Shown here piece by piece: positions 32,424 to 44,183 of a stretch of 64,000 nt of DNA. A program made the position numbers and the translations under genes. This stretch comes from Cladocopium goreaui. Taxonomy: Eukaryota > Sar > Dinophyceae > Suessiales > Symbiodiniaceae. Location of the stretch: positions 109,323 through 173,322 of the forward strand of contig CAMXCT020001115.1 of NCBI GenBank assembly GCA_947184155.2. Reading direction: 5' to 3'. Numbering within the stretch: position 1 is the stretch's first letter; each line of letters opens with the position of its first letter. Below the pieces are notes generated by a model. It ran no database searches. It was given only the letters and a program-made list of their open reading frames with translations, and was not told the origin of the DNA.

Positions 32424-32492
32424 ATCATCATCATCATCATCACCATCATCATCATCATCGTCATCGTCATCATCATCATCACCATCATCATT
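32424..32492. repeat. ATC trinucleotide microsatellite
   Basis: Imperfect ATC repeats with CACC interruptions, one of at least six ATC/GAT arrays in the window. Confidence 0.95.
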
Positions 32493-33361
32493 TTTCAGCA
32501 CTGGATAAATTGCAGTAGGCCAACAAGACCCCGGTGGAACCTGAAGTGCTTTTCTTGCTATTGGGGGGCCACAACCTCACAAACAGAGGTTGTAGGGAAT
32601 CACACCCTGTACAAGATGCTTTAGTGCACAGAAGCATTGGTCTTGCTCACAATTGAAACGAGATCTGAAATGTCAGAGTTCAAACAGCCTGCCCCTCAGG
32701 GCTGGTAGTGGGAATGTTCCTATTAGGTGAGGAATCCACGTGACACCATGTCTTGGAAGTGCTCAGGTTGCCTTTTACATTCACACCACTCGGACAGTTG
32801 GGAAGCTCAGGACCTTCAGAATGGTCCGAATATGTCAGAATGTAATAGAATGTACCATATATATATACCGTATATATGTACCACACAGCCCCAAAGAATT
32901 CGCACATGATTATAGATTATTAAAGATGTTACATGATTATAGATGTTACAACATCTTACCCTAGGTTTCATGATTTTCATCTCTTTGCATCGCAGGTTTT
33001 CAATCGCCGACCTCCATGGGCCTTCATGCCCTTCTGGAGTCACTTCATGATGACTCGACCCCTGGAGGCTTCACCATCCGCTGAAATATGGGTGAAATAT
33101 ATGGGAGTTATTTGGCAATAGAAAACCTTGATTTGGCTCATGATTTGGCCAAAATCTTTGATCCAGGAAGTACAATATTCTTTCATCATGTGGCGCGAAA
33201 CAGTGCTGCAAAAGGAATGAAACACGATTGCAACATCTAAAGTTATGTCCTCCCAAATCATCAGTGATCTCTTATGCTTGTGAGTTACAATCCCCCTGAT
33301 AGTATGTCCTTGTGGTTGATGTTAGCCCCATCAACAATTAAAAAATCATTTGCTAGTGTCA

Positions 33362-33472
33362 GGCCCTGTATCCCCAAAGACTGCTCCCACGTGACGTATC
33401 CGTCGACCGCAGGTGCTCTGGCGGTTCCTGACGGTGCCCTTTCGAGCCACTTGGATGTGTGGAAGTCGTAGG
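33362..33472 (+). CDS. Exon-like island, product unknown
   Basis: A GC-rich island reading ALYPQRLLPRDVSVD or, in the longer open frame, PCIPKDCSHVTYPSTAGALA to a TAG at about 33470. CGCAG|GTGCTC inside may be both a donor and an acceptor. The frame is ambiguous. Confidence 0.3.
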
Positions 33473-33548
33473 GAAATTACAGCAATTCACCAGGAACTTA
33501 TAAATAAATATTTGTCCTGTTAGTGTATAGTGCTGCTTGGGGAAATTG

Positions 33549-34152
33549 CTACGAAGCTAAAGATAGTTTTAAAGCTATCCAGCTCATTGCGGTTGGGAAG
33601 TTCGCTGAACCGGCGTTTTGCTTCAGAATGCGCAGCGGTTGGATCACAAGAACAAGATATTTCACAGCTCTACTCGTGGGGAAATGACTTTTCCACTTGA
33701 TTTGCATCAATTTCAAGCTCGCCATTTGGGGCCCAGCAACTGGTCCAGCCAGTTTTGTGCGCCGAAACACCAGGTGCATCCAGATTTTCTGATCCTGGGC
33801 GAGGTGCCTTTTTTGTGACCGGGTCGGTTGCAGATGCTGGTGCTGTGCGGAGTTCCTGCATGTTTTTATTATTGTTGTATGATGCCAGAATTAGCTTTCT
33901 GCATGTTTTTTGCCGAAAGGTTGACCCGCCAGTGATGTTGTCCACCGTTTTTGTTGCTATATCAAAATGGTTCATCAGGCTTTTACACCCACTTTCAATC
34001 CACAAGTGTGAAGTTGTTGGTGCTAACCCGTCCATCTTCGATTGTTGATTAACATCCCCAAGTTTGTCGGTTAATACCCACCTAACATCATCATGATATA
34101 CTCCCATTTTGCGAGCCAAACAGTTTTGCATTCTTAGAAATTCTTCAATCAA
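33549..34152 (-). CDS. Unidentified minus-strand ORF, 160 codons plus extension
   Basis: The frame 33670-34152 begins MIEEFLRMQNCLARKMGVYH and has normal soluble-protein composition (DDVRWVLTDKLGDVNQQSKM; later NELEIDANQ-like acidic text). A shifted frame continues to 33549. It is the longest non-repetitive minus-strand host-type frame of the region. No known domain is recognised. The opposite strand is also open for 97 codons, so coding status is uncertain. Confidence 0.3.
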
Positions 34153-34332
34153 ATCAATTATATACTGCCAATGAACATCCCCATAGTTGTATCGTCATTA
34201 TGTGTATATATTATATTATACTAGGTTGGCCTTTGGGAGTTTGTTTTTTTCCGTGGTTTGCACCATATGTAATGATATTTTTGGCATTCGGGGTTTGGAT
34301 ATTGTAGCGGCATAGGGTTTCTCATTTCAGCT

Positions 34333-34466
34333 CTGTGTGTGTGTGTCTGTTTGTGTGTGTGTTGATTTGTGGTGATTTGCCGGCTTGCTCGCCACTGGGG
34401 TTGTTTGCTCAAGAGATTGGTAGGAGTAGGAAGTTGAGTATATATATATATATGTATATGCTTGTC

Positions 34467-34499
<33 letters not shown>

Positions 34500-34502
34500 C
34501 GC
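34333..34502. repeat. GT and TA dinucleotide microsatellites
   Basis: A TGTGTGTG tract (34333-34366) followed at 34440-34502 by ATATATAT with CATA interruptions. No gene is present. Confidence 0.9.
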
Positions 34503-34599
34503 ATATGCGTGTGCGTGTGTGCTTATAGAAATATACTGGGATACAATGGTGATGTGTCACGGAGAAGATGGGCTTCAAAGCTTGGTAAATGATCTCCAG

Positions 34600-34710
34600 G
34601 TACGCACCGGCACCACGTCGGCCGCAGCTTATTTGAGGGCCCTGGGCTGTGTGGGTCTGGGGGCTCAGGGGCTGCAGACCTCCTCTATCCCTGGAATTTT
34701 CGCAGTTTCT
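34600..34710 (+). CDS. Internal exon (37 codons), gene unidentified
   Basis: Both borders are strong: ATCTCCAG before, GTAAGG after (34711). The length is exactly 37 codons in phase 0. It reads VRTGTTSAAAYLRALGCVGL, then GAQGLQTSSIPGIFAVS, a Gly/Ala/Leu-rich helix-like sequence. No family is recognised. It supports a + strand gene continuing through 34.7 kb. Confidence 0.55.
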
Positions 34711-35067
34711 GTAAGGACAAACTCCACGATGTCAGAAACTGGAAGCAGTTTCTATTCTAAGTTCATGGCATCTTGGGAATCATCTGGTACCCAACAATTT
34801 TCACGCTCGAATCGGCTGCGGAATTGGCCATGACTCCATGACAGTTGCCCTGAAATGGATTGAAACCAGAGGACCTGCCAGCATGGTCAGCAAGACGACG
34901 TTGATTTGCGGGTCACCATGGAATGGGTGAACATGAAATCAGAAAAATCCTGATTTCGCTTATTGATGTCATCGATGTCATCGATGTCAAGCAATAGATT
35001 GAATCAATGGAATAAACGGAATAAATGGGATAGATTCCCAAAAAAGAACCATGGTAAGTCCTCCCAA

Positions 35068-35215
35068 GTCCACCCAAGATCTCCAAGCGCAGGCGCCTTC
35101 AGTCCATGGATCCATCCCTTGGCCTCGGATAAGGAGAACGAGAAGAGAACGAGAAGAGAACGGCGGGCAACGGAGAATGCGGCGCGATCGATGGCCAGAT
35201 GTATGGAATTGACAT
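35068..35215 (+). CDS. Exon-like island with a basic segment
   Basis: A GTAAGT donor at about 35053 ends a preceding stretch. After CACCCAAG a new open stretch includes DKENEKRTRRERRATENAAR, an Arg/Glu-rich, possibly coiled or nuclear-localising segment, to a TGA near 35215. The frame choice is uncertain because another + frame is open. Confidence 0.35.
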
Positions 35216-35275
35216 AACGAAGCAATTGAGAGAATGGATAGAATCTGGTTGTGGTTTGGAACATGAATTTTGTAT

Positions 35276-35335
35276 TTCCATATCTTGGGAAGAATCATCC
35301 CAACTGACTTTCATATTTTTCAGAGGGATTGAAAC
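35276..35335. repeat. Dispersed ~55-bp repeat (copy 2)
   Basis: Shares ATCATCCCAACTGACTTTCA and TATTTTTCAGAGGG with 6220-6275. Confidence 0.6.
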
Positions 35336-35699
35336 CAGGATAGAATGGTCCAGGTATGAATGGTGAATCTGAATGCATTTGATTTAAACAAAATAATAAA
35401 AAAGGTTTGGGACGAGTGTTGAGAACCCCATGTGCAGATTACAACACCAGCACTACACCGCTACAGGAACCATTTCAAGGAGCTCAAGCAGAAGTAGCTC
35501 ATTTCGCAAGCCCCACTTGTCTCGTAGACCGATCTGTTTGTTGAAACGAGGTGATGGTATTCCATCGGGACTGGGTGAATTTATGTCCCAGGAGTCCTTC
35601 TACTTCGCCGGTCACTACTGGGGGTACGGTGGCCTGTTGTGAGCAGATTGCTTGTTGCTAGTTGAACAGGTTACAACTGCAAGAAGCTTCGGACTTGAA

Positions 35700-37000
35700 A
35701 ATCATGATATTTTTCATCAAATGTTTAAAACCACACTGAGATCTTATTCTTCACCAGGTGACATACTGGTATGACCAATGACCAGCTTCAGGTGATCATG
35801 AAACTCTCAGATATGACTGGGGTTCATACACCAGCCCCACGCAACATCCGCTCAGTAGAGAATTTGCGGTTTCACTGATATCACATCTATAACTGATTCT
35901 AAAGACCACATTTCCACCGTTGCTGACCAGCACATTGAAGAGTTTTGCAAGATGACTTTCTCTTGAAACCACAGACCTTGAACGTGTGTGGTTATGTTGG
36001 AGAAGTCCCAATGTTCTGCCGAGAGGGGAGGCCTGGTGTTTCCTAACCACAAGGATGATAAGCTCAACTGAAAAGACATTTTTCAGGACTAGCTGAGATG
36101 TCTCAGCTCCCCTCTTAGGTTTTTTTGCCACTCGCCAAAAATTCCAAGTGCTTTCCCGGCCGTTCCAATCAGGATGGTACATCCTGGAGCTTATCGAATG
36201 TCTTTCCCACTGAAGATCTCTATGTGGTGGTCATTCGCCCCAGCCAAGCATCCATCATCATTTTGGGAGTTTCAGTGATTTAAGTTGATTTTAAGATATT
36301 TTAAGGTTTGAGAGATGCCTTAGAAATCATTTGAGTGTCATGTTTTGTTTCACTTTTGACTTTTTGACACTTTTTGTTTTGTTCCCAGTCTATGAAGAAT
36401 ATGTGTTGGTTTGGGGAAATGCCCGGAAGCGTGATTTCTTGGACTCTTGTTGACGAGTGTCCTCATCCTTCCACTCAGGCGAGAGTTCTGGTACAAGGAC
36501 TGGCTGTACAATGGGGACGATGGGCCTGTGGAATGATGCAGGAACTTTCACACAGGACAATGTTGTAATCAAATAGTGGGACCCTTGTCAACTAGTCTTG
36601 CAATCCTGCACAACAAAGCCGCGAAGACTCCACAAAAAAAGTGACGGGACTTGACAATTTCAATGACTGTCAGTGATGTCATGGAACAAAGCAGCAACTT
36701 TGTGGGATCCCAACTATTTTTCATTCTCAGTATAGTATGACATATTTACAAATTATATTAGTAATCCGTGCAAACCCCCCCTTTCGCCCACACACGCAGC
36801 AGGGTTTCCAAGTACATTGAAGAGCGATATTCACTGGCGTGTTGAAGAGAATCTTAAACATGTTTCAACAGAGTTTCTAGGGAATCATTAAATCCCCACC
36901 CCCTGTTAAACCTTATATTCAAGGGAATCTTCAAGATGGTGTTAATATGATTATGATGATTCTGATGATGATGATGATGATGACGACGACGACGATGATG
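35700..37000. other. No confident gene
   Basis: Frames on both strands (for example minus 35796-36182 and plus 36374-36568) lack motifs or splice context. A GAT microsatellite closes the stretch at 36952-37012. Confidence 0.4.
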
Positions 37001-37012
37001 ATGATGATAGTG
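36952..37012. repeat. GAT/GAC trinucleotide microsatellite
   Basis: Imperfect GATGATGATGACGACGAC repeats directly upstream of an exon-like island at 37030. Confidence 0.95.
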
Positions 37013-37029
37013 TAACATTCAACGCACAG

Positions 37030-37155
37030 GTTGCTAAGCTGTGCCTTGCAAGATGAAAGCCATGATCCTGGACATGTGCATGTTGTCCCAGAAAACACGG
37101 TGATTTTTGATGTTCAGCCACGCGGTAGACGTCGGCGCGGGCAAGAGGAGTTTGT
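37030..37155 (+). CDS. Internal exon of an unidentified gene
   Basis: Follows CAACGCACAG and reads LLSCALQDESHDPGHVHVVP, then ENTVIFDVQPRGRRRRGQEE. The basic RGRRRRGQ run could be a nuclear-localisation or RNA-binding patch. The donor is unclear (near 37155). No family is recognised. Confidence 0.45.
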
Positions 37156-37256
37156 AACTGTCAAGAACTCATTGATACGATTAGCTATAACTATCAACAA
37201 CTATCCCCATTACAAATAGTTATCAATAACTGTCAATAAATATCCCCACTACCACG

Positions 37257-37340
37257 AAGGAGCGGCCCTTGGTCTTCGATGCATGTGCTTCGCACCTCTC
37301 GGCCCCCTGGGTGGGCGACCCAGACGTCGGCAATGGAAGT
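37257..37340 (+). CDS. Exon-like island, product unknown
   Basis: Follows ACCACGAAG and reads ERPLVFDACASHLSAPWVGD and then PDVGNGS. GC-rich. It lies about 100 bases after the previous island, with a TAACTATC-rich repeat relic between. Confidence 0.4.
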
Positions 37341-37627
37341 TCACCATGGAAAGTTGAAAATCTGATTGGCATCAAGGGAAGTTTGTGGAACAGATATGAT
37401 CAGCACAACATCATGATCAAAATCATTAACAGATATGGAAAGTTGAAGTTTATGCCACAGTTGGAAAGTTGAAGTTTGTGGAACAGATATGATCAAAAAT
37501 CGTTTTAAAGTATGTGTGTGTGCCGGTGGCCCACACGAATTGAATTTTGTTGTCGATCTGACACCATCCATTCTGGGGGTGAAATGTTGACTCAGATGCA
37601 TATCAACAGATGCTGAAAATTCGGCAC

Positions 37628-37735
37628 TGGGCCCAGTCGCGAGGAGATTTCAATGCCACCAAGGCTGCGCCTCTGATGTGGAACGCCTGCCCAAAGGCTG
37701 CGGTTGGATGGGTCCATGGTGAACTGGTGACTTTG
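37628..37735 (+). CDS. Exon-like island, product unknown
   Basis: One frame reads WAQSRGDFNATKAAPLMWNA, then CPKAAVGWVHGELV. GC-rich with Trp and Cys. Borders were not fixed. Confidence 0.4.
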
Positions 37736-37857
37736 AAGAAATCAGTGCGATCAACAGTGATAGAATATTTACATATTTAGTCTAACATCTACTGACTTTA
37801 AAGTCTAACATGACTTGGCTCTGGTTGTTAGATGGTGTTAGACTTTTACTGACAGAT

Positions 37858-37955
37858 GGTACCTGGCCAGGCGGCACTGATGGTCATTGTTCGTCCACCA
37901 GAGTTGCAGCACAAGCTCCTCGGTGTTTCGAAGCCAGGAATGGAAGCTGGGTTTA
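37858..37955 (+). CDS. Exon-like island, product unknown
   Basis: Follows TTACTGACAG and reads MVPGQAALMVIVRPPELQHK, then LLGVSKPGME. The composition is good for protein; no domain is recognised. Confidence 0.4.
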
Positions 37956-38354
37956 ACTGGGTTTAACTCCGGTTAACATGGTTTAACATGGTTTAACCTT
38001 GATTAAACATGGTTTAACAGTTTTCAGTTTTGCCACTTGTCATCACTGCTAGTGTGTGAGTGTTTGAAGCACAGCGATTCTTATTCCAGCTGTGTTTTGA
38101 AACCTATCTTTGCAGAGGGTTGCCCTGATCTTACACAGCCGAATCAGGCCCCATTTTTCATAGGGAAATCATTTGCAGAGGGATTTCCATCGCCTCAGGT
38201 CGTGGTGGAGATTGGAAAGTAATGCGATTGCTTGGGGAACGTGCGGATTGCCAGCAGGGCCAGCAGGGTCACTGGTGACTGCCAAGAAAATCTAGCGATG
38301 GAAAGTTTCAACAGGATTTCAACGGATATTGTTCAGGAAACCATTGGCATCTTT

Positions 38355-38480
38355 GACAGAAAGTTGCTGGCTGCCGCCCAGGGGCATGGGCATGGGAGAA
38401 GACTTCCTAATGGAAGGTTATCCTCCAAAGACCTTGCCCGATGCGGTTGGGGAACCCACTGGGCGATCTGGAATGGGAAG
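38355..38480 (+). CDS. Exon-like island, product unknown
   Basis: Two + frames are open: KLLAAAQGHGHGRRLPNG and MGEDFLMEGYPPKTLPDAVG. The second looks the more natural. No splice pair is certain. Confidence 0.3.
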
Positions 38481-39245
38481 GGATTGGTGAAAACAGAAAA
38501 AGTGCTTTAGGCTTTGAATCGATGGGGATTGGAGGTGTTTTTTGCTATTTGAAGATGGGCCAAAAGCTTTGCGATGTTCCACAGCTTCCGTCCCTTCACA
38601 CGACTGCCCCAGTGCATTCATGATTCTTCAGATAGGTTGAAATAGAACGCCAGACAGAATATGTGCAAGATTAAGCGAAGGTTCATCCAAACGTTTCCAA
38701 GAATTTTATATCAAGAAAGGACAATGGATACCATGATATTGCCACGCTTCGGAATGTGTCATGGTCTTGGTTCCTCTTGGAATTTAAGATGTCCCATCCT
38801 TCTCAAGATCATGAACTGAATGTATTCTAAGGCAACCACATTGAAGGTTTACCTTTTATCGCACGCACGTTTCAGCATTCATTAACCCAGCTTTGCAACC
38901 CAGCTTCGAGGGTTGGATTGAAACCCTTCTTCAGGTGATGTCCTTGCAGCAAAATCATCCCTAATTTCCGACCATATTTCAGACCCACCTCACAGCTTGC
39001 TGCCATCTGAAGGTTGCTTGGTCGCGCACTGAAAAGGCATTGGCCCCAGTTGCTACATTTGACACGAAAAGCGTCACAATGGCAAAATCTTCACATCTCG
39101 ACAGCAAAAGAGAGAAGGTGACGAAAAGCTAAACTACGTCGAAGCCACGCCTTCTTTTGCGTGTTTTTGGGGTTTTTGTTGTTGATTTCAAATCTCCGGT
39201 ATTTCACTTTGCGGGATTGGGATGGGATGTGGGATGATGACCCAA

Positions 39246-39306
39246 GGTCAAGGAGCTCTACCGCCAGGGAGAGGAAGCCGTCCACCAGGCAAATCCAAAT
39301 CCGGTT
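39246..39306 (+). CDS. Internal exon of an unidentified gene
   Basis: Ends at CCGGTT|GTGAGA (donor at 39307) and reads VKELYRQGEEAVHQANPNPV, a TPR- or coiled-coil-like helical sequence. The acceptor is probably CCCAAG|G. Confidence 0.45.
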
Positions 39307-40629
39307 GTGAGACACTGGTCTCAAGCTGCAGAAATACCCCACAGTGGAGGTTCGTCCTTTTCGCAGGTGATGAAGAGCGGTGAAGGCACCTGGCAGGGTT
39401 CCCTGCGACGACAAGATGGGGCAACTGCAACTGCCATGGGTCACTGTTCATATCATGAAAGACCTGGACTTAGGGCCCACTTTCCCCACAGGTTGCTGGG
39501 CTGCTTTCACTTCACATCGCTTGGCAGAAGAGTGACTTGTTCTGGAAAGTTGAGAACAGTTGCGTATCTGTTTCTGGAATGCATGATGACGTTGGTAAAA
39601 TGGCCTACAGACCCGTACGCAAGCAGTTGTTAGCAATTCAACGGCTTCCACCAGATGCAACAAAACCAGTATCCACAGTCTATATCTATCCATGGCTTCC
39701 CATAGAGCCACCAGAGAAATGCATGGTCACGAACAACTGTCCTTGCTATATAACTACCGCCAGGTGTAGATCGGATCCGACTACTCCTGAGGGAAATGGG
39801 ACTTGATTGAGATTCTCCTGGTTTTCGGTGTATATACAGTACATACACCAGTTGTTGCCAGTAAATAGCCATTGGAATCCCTCCATCTTCCCATCAGAAC
39901 TTCAGCCTGCTCCCAAGGCTCCTACCCTTTCCAGGAGGCCAACTCTCGGCCTTTGATCGTGCGAAAGACAGATTGGGCGGGTCACCAAAGAAATGAGGGC
40001 TTTATTTGCTACATAGATATCATATGAATTAATATGATCTAATGATTCTAATGTATAGATTAAGATAATGCATCCATACTTATCAATATATTGATGATAA
40101 TTTCGGCAGTATAGATGCATAGACACCATTTATGGGTACTAAAGCCCTGGCGGTTTAATGTGAGTCGCTGGATGCCCGGTCCAAGGTATGGGGAACTATG
40201 CCCAGAACATCCAGAGGCGGGGCTTGCAGTGGCTTAACATGTCATCTACTATGACAGCTATGCAAGTGCGCCAAATTCACATGCTCATATTGTCATAGTA
40301 TTTTATTATCTGAGGCAATGATATAAAACTCATCAGTTGTTGGCCTGCGCCAATTCTTGTTTGCATCCCTTTTTGACGTGATCGTAACCGTAGCCTCAAA
40401 GACATTCACCAGTTCAACAAAACTTCAAAAGTAAAGTGGGAAGATTTGGGCATTCAATGCTGCAAATCCAGCTAAGAGATCTCAGCCGAGGTATTTGCGC
40501 TTTTGGAAACGAGACAGGTTGGTGATTGTACAGACGGAGGACCTGCACGAGCCTGGATCCAAGGGACATTTCACCATATTGCGATATCTTGCGAGTGGCT
40601 ACACATTCTTCATCCCATTTTTTCCATGG

Positions 40630-40790
40630 CCATGTGGGTCATGTCCTGGTGACTGTTGCCACAGTGGCCACGGTGGCCACGGTCACCAGGTGCCGCATTG
40701 TTTCGGTCATTCAGCGCCTGGCAGAGATCCTCCCAGAGCTGAAGGAGATGCAGGTGGAGCAGCAGCGGCATCAGCGGCATCGCAGCCTTA
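40630..40790 (+). CDS. Exon-like island with an amphipathic helix
   Basis: One + frame reads VGHVLVTVATVATVATVTRC, then RIVSVIQRLAEILPELKEMQ and a Gln/His-rich end. The first part is a small GCCACGGTG repeat; the second is a Leu/Ile-heptad helix. This is the last coding candidate before the satellite block. Confidence 0.4.
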
Positions 40791-41079
40791 TATAGACCTG
40801 TGGTGGTTTTGATTCTCTTAATTTCTGTTATCTTGACAAATTTGAAGGAGATGTCTCGGAGATGTGTCAACCTTTTCAACTTTCATCTGGATCTATTTTT
40901 GAGCCAGGCACGAGCCCCTCCTCCAGTCCCGGGACCCAGTTTGCAGATGGCGATGGATCAACTCGTCACCCTATGATTTTTGGATGATTGGGTAAGTTGG
41001 ATACGTTTGGTATCCAGATTTTGACTCATCAAAGGAAGTTTAGGGGGAGAAACTTCCGTGTTACGGACTTTTAGAATGT

Positions 41080-41725
41080 CAGGGAAAGAGTTAGTCAAAG
41101 AAAGAGTTTAGTCAAAGAAACAGTCAGTCAAAGAAACAGTTAGTCAGGGAAAGAGTTAGTCAAAGAAAGAGTTAGTGAGGGAAAGAGTTAGTCAAAGAAA
41201 GAGTTAGCAAAGAAACAGTTAGTTAGGGAAAGAGTTAGTCAAAGAAAGAGTTAGTGAGGGAAAGAGTTAGTCAAAGAAAGGGTTAGCAAAGAAACAGTTA
41301 GTTAGGGAAAGAGTTAGTCAAAGAAAGAGTTAGTGAGGGAAAGAGTTAGTCAAAGAAAGAGTTAGCAAAGAAACAGTTAGTCAGGGACAGAGTTAGTCAA
41401 AGAAAGAGTTAGTGAGGGAAAGAGTTAGTCAAAGAAAGAGTTAGTGAGGGAAAGAGTTAGTCAAAAAAAAAGTTAGCAAAGAAAGAGTTCGTCAGGGAAA
41501 GAGTGAGTCAAAGAAAGAGTTAGTGAGGGAAAGAGTTAGTCAAAGAAAGAGTTAGTGAGGGAAAGAGTTAGTCAAAGAAAGAGTTAGTGAGGGAAAGAGT
41601 TAGTCAAAGAAAGAGTTAGTGAGGGAAAGAGTTAGTCAAAGAAAGAGTTAGCAAAGAAACAAGTTAGTCAGGGAAAGAGTAGTCAAAGAAAGAGTTAGTG
41701 AGGGAAAGAGTTAGCAAAGAAACTG
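41080..41725. repeat. 32-bp minisatellite (GTTAGTCAAAGAAAGA type)
   Basis: Alternating 16-base units GTTAGTCAAAGAAAGA and GTTAGTGAGGGAAAGA, with occasional GTTAGCAAAGAAACA variants, over about 650 bases. Purine-rich, no frame. Not CRISPR: there are no unique spacers. Confidence 0.95.
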
Positions 41726-43052
41726 TTCCCTCACTGTAAATGGGATTGCAAGTGGTGCTGGTGGAGGAGTTGCCGATGGAGTTTTGGAGGAAGTCTCGCA
41801 CGAAATGCGTTTTGAGAGATAGCAGATGCACGAAAGCCTATGTTTTTCCATACAAAGTCCGTCCCCGAACCTCGATGATCTACCTCTGCGGTGCGACGGG
41901 TGCGAGACGGTCTCGTGTGTGGTCGGATCATGGTCGGATCGGTCTCGGATCATGCTCGGATCGGTTCCGCATTGTAAATGGGGTTTCAAGTGTTTTTCGT
42001 GCATGCGCGGTCGACAGAATTCCATTGTGATTTGCAACTGTATAGGATCGTTCCCGCATTGTAAATGGGGTTGCAAGTGGTGCTGGTGGATGAGTTGCCG
42101 ATGGAATTCCATTGTGATTTGCAACTCTAGGATCGTTTTCTCACTGTAAATGGGATTGCAAGTGGTGCTGGTGGAGGAGTTGCCGATGGAGTTTTGAAGG
42201 AAGTCTCGCACGAAATGCGTTTTTGAGAGATAGCAGATGCACGAAACCCTATGTTTTACCATACAAAGTCCGTCCCCGAACCTCGATGATCTACCTCTGC
42301 GGTGCGACGGGTGCGAGACGGTCTCGTGTGTGGTCGGATCATGCTCGGATCATGCTCGGATCGTTCTCGGATCGGTTCCGCATTGTAAATGGGGTTTCAA
42401 CTGTTTTTCGTGCATGTGCGGTCGACAGAATTCCATTGTGATTTGCAACTGTAGGATCGTTCCCGCAATGTAAATGGGATTGCAAGTGGTGCTGCTGGAT
42501 GAGTTGCCGATGGAATTCCATTGTGATTTGCAACTGTAGGATCGTTCCCGCAATGCAAATGGGATTGCAAGTGGTGCTGGTGGATGAGTTGCCGATGGAG
42601 TTTTGAAGGAAGTCTCGCACGAAATGCGTTTTTGAGAGATAGCAGATGCACGAAACCCTATGTTTTTCCATACAAAGTGCGTCCCCGAACGTCGATGATC
42701 TACCTCTGCGGTGCGACGGGTGCGAGACGGTCTCGTGTGTGGTCGGATCATCCTCGGATCATGCTCGGATTGCTCTCGGATCGGTTCCGCATTGTAAATG
42801 GGGTTTCAACTGTTTTTCGTGCATGTGCGGTCGACAGAATTCCATTGTGATTTGCAACTGTAGGATCGTTCCCGCAATGTAAATGGGATTGCAAGTGGTG
42901 CTGCTGGATGAGTTGCCGATGGAATTCCATTGTGATTTGCAACTGTAGGATCCTTCCCGCAATGTAAATGGGATTGCAAGTGGTGCTGGTGGATGAGTTG
43001 CGGATGGAATTCCATTGCGCTTTGCAACTGTAGGATCGTTCCCGCAATGTAA
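41726..43052. repeat. ~410-bp tandem repeat, about three copies
   Basis: The units start near 41726, 42145 and 42552. Each contains GGATTGCAAGTGGTGCTGG, CGTCCCCGAACCTCGATGAT and a CGGATCATGCTCGGATC sub-repeat, and ends with an ~85-base block that is itself repeated two to three times. The copies are more than 90% identical. Each unit keeps similar open frames on both strands (for example 42237-42473 and 42646-42882), which follow from copy identity rather than proven coding. Confidence 0.9.
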
Positions 43053-44100
43053 ATGGGATTTTGGTTTGCAGCTCAGTCTTTGCAGCTCAATCTTTGCAGC
43101 TCAGTCTTTGGCTGCATGCGTAATAGTATTGTTTTTGGAGCTGGACTTCGTAAATCGTATTGGAGTGGCTGCATGCAGCTGTGAAAGTGATTTGTCAGCA
43201 GATTTTCTCAATTTTGGCGCTATTGATTTTCCTTCTAAAAATCCTTTTAATTAAAAAGTGCTTCAAAATCGTCTTTTTTTCGCTCTGGCGTCGAGATCCC
43301 GGTTTTGAAGCTACAATTTCCGACGCCGTTGCGCGTAGTTCTATTGTGTTTTGCAACTCAGTTTCTGCAGATCGCATTGTAGTCGCTGCGTCAAGGTTGC
43401 TTCCTGCTTTGGCTGCATGCGTAATACTATTGTCTTTTGCAGCTGGACTTCGGAAATCGTATTGGAGTGGCTGCATGAAGGCTGCGACAATGATTTGTCA
43501 GTAGATTTTCCCCATTTTGGCGCTAGTGAGTTTCCTTCTCAAAATCCTTTTAAAAAGTGCTTCAAAATCGTCTTTTTTTCGCTCTGGCGTCGAGATGCGG
43601 TTTTGGAGCTACGATTTCCGACGCCGTTGCGCGTATTTCTTTTTGTGTTTTGCAACTCAGTCTCAGCAGATCACATTGTAGTGGCTGCGTCAAGGTTGCT
43701 TGGTGCCGCGGCTGCATGCGCAATACTAGTGTCTTTTGCACCTGGACTTCGTAAATCGTATTGGAGTGGCTGCATGAAGGCTGCGAAATGGATTTGTTGG
43801 CAGATTTTCTCCATTTTGGCGCCAGCGATTTTCTTTTTGAAAATCCTTTAAAAAAATTCCTTCAAAATCGTCTTTTTTTCGCTTTGGCGTCGAGATCCGG
43901 TTTTGGAGCTGCAATTTCCGACCCAGTTGCGCGTATTTCTATTGTGTTCTGCAACTCAAACTTTGCAGATCGCATTGTAGTGGCTGCATCAAAGTTGCTT
44001 CCTGCTTTGGCTGCATGCATAATACTATTGTCTTTTGCAGCTGCACTTCGTAAATCGTATTGGAGTGGCTGCATGAAGGCTGCGACAGTGATTAGTGCTG
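43053..44100. repeat. ~300-bp tandem repeat, about 3.5 copies
   Basis: TTCAAAATCGTCTTTTTTTC recurs at about 43262, 43561 and 43861, giving a 299-300-base period. Units also share GTATTGGAGTGGCTGCATG and CAGATCGCATTGTAGT. Parallel frames (43160-43504, 43351-43851, 43761-44108) are repeats of one another. Confidence 0.9.
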
Positions 44101-44183
44101 GGAATTGATTAATGAAAGCTTAATAGATGACATATGAGAAGGGACAAATGAGAAGAGATGAGGTGGGATAAGGTGAGAAGAGC

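Noticed and set aside
41080..41725. Possible CRISPR array
   Set aside because: The 32-bp units are contiguous with no unique spacers and no cas genes; a eukaryotic minisatellite explains it.
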